From an uncultured Bacilli bacterium (GTDB lineage: Bacteria; Bacillota_I; Bacilli_A; ML615J-28; CAG-698), in contig CANQVW010000021.1 in assembly GCA_947627395.1 (NCBI GenBank), positions 1-16,212 on the forward strand: a DNA stretch of 16,212 nucleotides, given 5' to 3'. This document shows, one piece after another, positions 14,001 to 16,212 of the stretch. The notes below the pieces were generated by a model. The model searched no databases and was not told where the DNA came from. It saw only the letters and a list, made by a program, of their open reading frames with translations. Made by a program: the position numbers and the translations under genes. The stretch's first letter is position 1. Each line of letters starts with the position of its first letter.

Positions 14001-15684
14001 TGTAGGATATGAAGATTTTAGTTATACATATACTTATGATAACTTAGATAGATTCAGTAAAAAATGTAGTAAAGAAACAATCTTTAATAAAGGAAAAAAT
14101 AAAGAAGCAGCAATAGCAGTAGAACAAGAAATTATTTATAAAGAAGGTACAGAAGTTCCAGTAGGTATTATTTATAGTGTAGATTCTAAAATAAAAAACA
14201 AAACAGAAGATAGTGCAAGTTTCAGTTTTGTAAATGGATATGACCGTTATGGAAATATCATTTCAATGTTAGAATCTGGAGTAAGATATGAGACAAGTCC
14301 TCAAACAACAGCTACACAAAATAAAGTAAGAATGGAATCTAGAACAAATGTTTATTCTTATGATTCATTTAATCGATTAACAAAAGAAGAAAACCATTAT
14401 TTTGGTGGTATAGATTATCAATATGGAAATATTTCAGGAATGATAGAAAAAGTAATTAAAACAAATGGTGATCAAAAGACATTTTCTTATGAAAAGGGTA
14501 GATTGACAAATGTAAAGATAAATGATATAATGCATTTAGTAGGGTATGACCATTATGGAAATGTAACAAAAACAGATAAAGCTACTATTACATACAATGC
14601 AAGAAACTTAATGGATAGTTGCAGTGTTCAAAATACGAATGTTCAATATAACTATAATTATCAAGGAACTAGAAGTAGGAAACAAATCACACAAAGTGGA
14701 ACAACCACTTATGTAAATTATTACTTAGATGGTAATACAACCCTTGGAGAAGATTGGACAGATTCAAAAGGAAATATAACAAGAAAAATCAGATATTTCT
14801 ATGATGCACAAGGAATATGTGGTTTAAGATATGATGGAGATAATTATACCTATATAAAAGATTCAATTGGTAACATTAGTAAAATAATGCATAACGGAAA
14901 GATCATAGGTGAATATATTTATGATGCTTGGGGAAATCATGAAGTAGTAGAAATATCTATAGAAAATGATAAAGAAAAGTTTGTATTATATAATAATCCA
15001 TTTAGATATAAAGAATACTATTATGATATAGAAACAGGACTATTCTATTGTGACTCTAGGTATTATAATCCTGAATGGTGTTGTTTTTTAAGTCCAGATA
15101 ACATGGATTATTTAGATTCTAAAAATGTTATTGGATTAAACTTATATTGTTATTGCAATAATAATCCAGTAATGTATGCTGATCCTAGTGGGCATTTACC
15201 TAAGTGGATTAAATGGTTGCTTAAAGGTCCGACTATAGCTATTGGTTATCTTGTATGTATTTTAGGCCATTATAGTGGTATTATAGGTGCACTATCTTTA
15301 AGTCTTGCATTGAGTACTTATATAACAAATTTCGTAACAATTTGTTATAGTTATTATGTTGTTAAAAAGTATGATGATTTAGATTATTCAGATATTGCTA
15401 GTGATGAAGATTCTTCTTTTGGTATAGAGACAAAACTTCTAACTGATGATAAAACAATAATGAAATATGTAAATTATTTATATACTGATTCAGATATCGC
15501 AAAAAATTGGACAAAAGAGCAATTATATCGTGAATTAAGATATCATAAAAGAGGAAATCAAATTAATTCAATGTTAAAAAACTATAATTTAGATTTCTTT
15601 TCTGAACATTTTGAGTATGCAGATGTTGAGAAAAAACAAACAGCAAAATCATACATTTTAAGATTTATTGGAAATGTACTTTAA
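11029..15684 (+). CDS. RHS/YD-repeat polymorphic toxin
   Basis: This 1551-residue protein has no signal peptide. Residues 1-380 are an N-terminal beta-rich RHS region (GKARVNLFNGRLLFTYPL, then GLGNGWKLD). Residues about 385-523 look like an inserted beta-sandwich, possibly carbohydrate-binding (FTVSFWMKFY, then IYLADMRIEKG). From about 700 onward YD-type repeats appear (YDEYGNTERV, YDRYGNIISM, YDHYGNVTKT, YDAWGNHEVV), which build a hollow shell. The RHS core boundary is at about 1322-1389: NPFRYKEYYYDIETGLFYCD, SRYYNP, and DPSGH (1385-1389). The remaining 162 residues are the variable tip: a hydrophobic, glycine-rich stretch (about 1393-1443) and a helical charged end with WTKEQLYRELRYHKRG. 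I recognise no nuclease or other catalytic motif; a membrane-active toxin is plausible. Start ATG is one base after the ligase stop. Confidence 0.88.
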   Translation: MDNSRVNQTNKSFDCGLGKARVNLFNGRLLFTYPLCSIGMNNFQIKTSLIYNSHYKTSDFNGRKIGLGNGWKLDIEQHLFPYQTIYNIDGFASGDYVLIDSNWMVHRFVKYKTNNEYGDHYYDVSGSGLKLLVKKNENPKVYDDKNNIYCFDENGRMVSAISSVNTNVIKEIVYNSNNQIISIFDERKPSRRINFSYKGNLLTIVSTTKNEISFILDYDEEQKLQVIKKQNKTSAKNVMQFSYNSKNQLLYTINSVNFSALCYFYTKDTLPKVSRIDNGAVRKFFKTENKAPEVYVGEDVYFGEGSFVTTACEKIKEVYFQMPESYRKSQISFEYYNSYTTCMNEKGVSIQYSFNKKGSVISTLERKKRSIRYCTLSKQKGWLLSGAGTADISLNELPAYILSATNSKITYTVPTDLLEIFTQIFRCDTEKYSEHFTVSFWMKFYKNSQSNRLATLYYDFGEEETKSSQAILEDTLVDSWQYVSIPVDLGQNQSKLSNIRLVFEGVSSDTEIYLADMRIEKGNVQSIMIDEYQLDMSKSICYYSDGKETVEAISPDFYMTEDDILKTYQSLFYSRNAPELLESNQGYYDFVYCNGTKMKSVAYAGIKMKDGKLQNFEIDENNIPNYYFKSIDLIESGSWTSTEIQIRFYYDDTIGKYYYETKQSFGVLQGDPNKRLPDEEAFITYSWENQDGTFRASKSTSGVVTKNFYDEYGNTERVMVYNEKDQSEIIETIYEYSEKEASKREVVLSVKKDGIVTTYNNDSMYNMVNQVNQGNQLVIYKYDDYKEKIKHIEFVDRNKREIVNENDIVYSNEDTVKIMKSKDGVTYGFGHNIFSELEKIYRNKELILEKKITRSVIGDVEEQTIYQTKDTPIKMITTYDEYGKVKSSECEGNIVQFSYESSLESPSLNRVKEIKDSYMNTTYKMTYDDDSDITSVKMEDDQLELTTYSDNSMKYKIKTDDETITFKTTNENVLSSKVASTMYYKNEETEPVGYEDFSYTYTYDNLDRFSKKCSKETIFNKGKNKEAAIAVEQEIIYKEGTEVPVGIIYSVDSKIKNKTEDSASFSFVNGYDRYGNIISMLESGVRYETSPQTTATQNKVRMESRTNVYSYDSFNRLTKEENHYFGGIDYQYGNISGMIEKVIKTNGDQKTFSYEKGRLTNVKINDIMHLVGYDHYGNVTKTDKATITYNARNLMDSCSVQNTNVQYNYNYQGTRSRKQITQSGTTTYVNYYLDGNTTLGEDWTDSKGNITRKIRYFYDAQGICGLRYDGDNYTYIKDSIGNISKIMHNGKIIGEYIYDAWGNHEVVEISIENDKEKFVLYNNPFRYKEYYYDIETGLFYCDSRYYNPEWCCFLSPDNMDYLDSKNVIGLNLYCYCNNNPVMYADPSGHLPKWIKWLLKGPTIAIGYLVCILGHYSGIIGALSLSLALSTYITNFVTICYSYYVVKKYDDLDYSDIASDEDSSFGIETKLLTDDKTIMKYVNYLYTDSDIAKNWTKEQLYRELRYHKRGNQINSMLKNYNLDFFSEHFEYADVEKKQTAKSYILRFIGNVL

Positions 15685-15707
15685 AAATATTATACAAGGA
15701 GAAAATC

Positions 15708-16212
15708 ATGAAAAAGAGAATACTTATACTTTTATTATTACCATTATTATTACTTTTCACTGCATGTGGAAAACCTGAATGTCAAGAAGATGGACATATA
15801 GATACGATAGAACTTGCAGATAAATACTTTCCAAAATACTTTCAAGCAGTTGAAGAATCATTAGAAAAAAACAATATTCAATATGAAAAAGAATATTCTG
15901 AATTATTGGGTTCAGATATTAGTAAATATGCAAATGGAACTAAATGCTATAAAATAAAATATCATATATTAGAAACACTTGGTTTTAACTTTACCTACTG
16001 GTTTGATTATCCATGTAATGATATTGAATGTGTTTTTTACTATAAAACTCCAAATGAAGATGACTTGTATAATATTCCAGAGAAGTATATTAATGTGATG
16101 ATGGATGTAGTAAATTTCTGTTCACATAACTATTTAGGCACAGGAAAAACATATTATTCATACTATGAAAAGATGAAAGATAAACTTTCAAAAGGAGATA
16201 CAAATTCTCAAG
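15708..16212 (+). CDS. Lipoprotein, candidate immunity protein (3' end outside window)
   Basis: ATG at 15708 follows AAGGAG (15696-15701) and lies 23 bases after the RHS stop. The open frame of 168 codons runs off the window. It starts MKKRILILLLLPLLLLFTAC: a lysine-arginine head, a leucine-rich core and a lipobox FTAC with Cys20 as the lipidation site, so the mature protein should be anchored on the outer face of the membrane. The mature part is acidic and soluble-looking (DTIELADKYFPKYFQAVEES), with several further Cys and many aromatic residues. No family is recognised. The position directly after a polymorphic toxin is where the cognate immunity gene normally lies. Its extracytoplasmic anchoring would suit a toxin that attacks the membrane from outside. 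Immunity is inferred, not shown. Confidence 0.7.
   Translation, partial: MKKRILILLLLPLLLLFTACGKPECQEDGHIDTIELADKYFPKYFQAVEESLEKNNIQYEKEYSELLGSDISKYANGTKCYKIKYHILETLGFNFTYWFDYPCNDIECVFYYKTPNEDDLYNIPEKYINVMMDVVNFCSHNYLGTGKTYYSYYEKMKDKLSKGDTNSQ

Noticed and set aside
6205..16212. A simple prophage remnant.
   Set aside because: No integrase, terminase, capsid, portal, tail tube or endolysin is seen, and the genes are intact rather than decayed. A prophage edge beyond the window end cannot be fully excluded.

Overview
The window is very AT-rich, has strong AGGAGG-type ribosome binding sites, and encodes Gram-positive-style lipoprotein, holin and RHS genes. It looks like a low-GC member of the Bacillota (Clostridia or Erysipelotrichia type, probably gut-associated). 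No core marker gene is present, so a finer assignment is not supported.

Region 1 (1 to about 990) holds the C-terminal end of an unrecognised gene, two probable terminators and about 500 bases with no gene.

Region 2 (about 990 to 5640) looks like a decayed peptide-export or RiPP-type island. The one intact gene is a full-length ABC exporter (1860-3644) with its own promoter and an overlapping palindromic operator candidate. Around it lie fragments of a small multi-membrane-span protein, an unidentified gene end, an S24/S26 peptidase-like gene, a nucleotidyltransferase (NTP_transf_5-like) gene and a second ABC ATPase. All of these are broken by stops and frameshifts. A 15-bp direct repeat (14/15 identical) and related palindromes lie near both ends of this region (about 380-420 and 5718-5764) and may mark the ends of a former mobile segment.

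Region 3 (about 5880 to 7300) is a regulatory zone. It has an excellent extended -10 promoter, a leader hairpin, a broken HTH remnant, a terminator, an intact HTH regulator whose Shine-Dalgarno may be sequestered, two copies of the palindrome TTTGTA-N6-TACAAA, a strong terminator, and a phage-type sigma-like HTH regulator.

Region 4 (about 7246 to the end) is one co-directional operon. It starts at a promoter preceded by two perfect tandem TGGCACACCA repeats. In order it encodes a membrane-anchored coiled-coil protein (XhlA-like), a holin, two paralogous proteins that share a phage-appendage-like N-terminus (one with two Ig-like domains), a divergent MurE-like ligase, a 1551-residue RHS protein with a variable C-terminal domain, and a lipoprotein cut by the window end that is a candidate immunity protein. 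No capsid, terminase, portal, sheath, tube or lysin gene is present. The combination of sigma-like regulator, holin and giant toxin-like protein without a signal peptide recalls the TcdR/TcdE/toxin logic of clostridia. My working hypothesis is a phage-derived, holin-dependent polymorphic-toxin delivery module, with the Mur ligase as its unexplained component.
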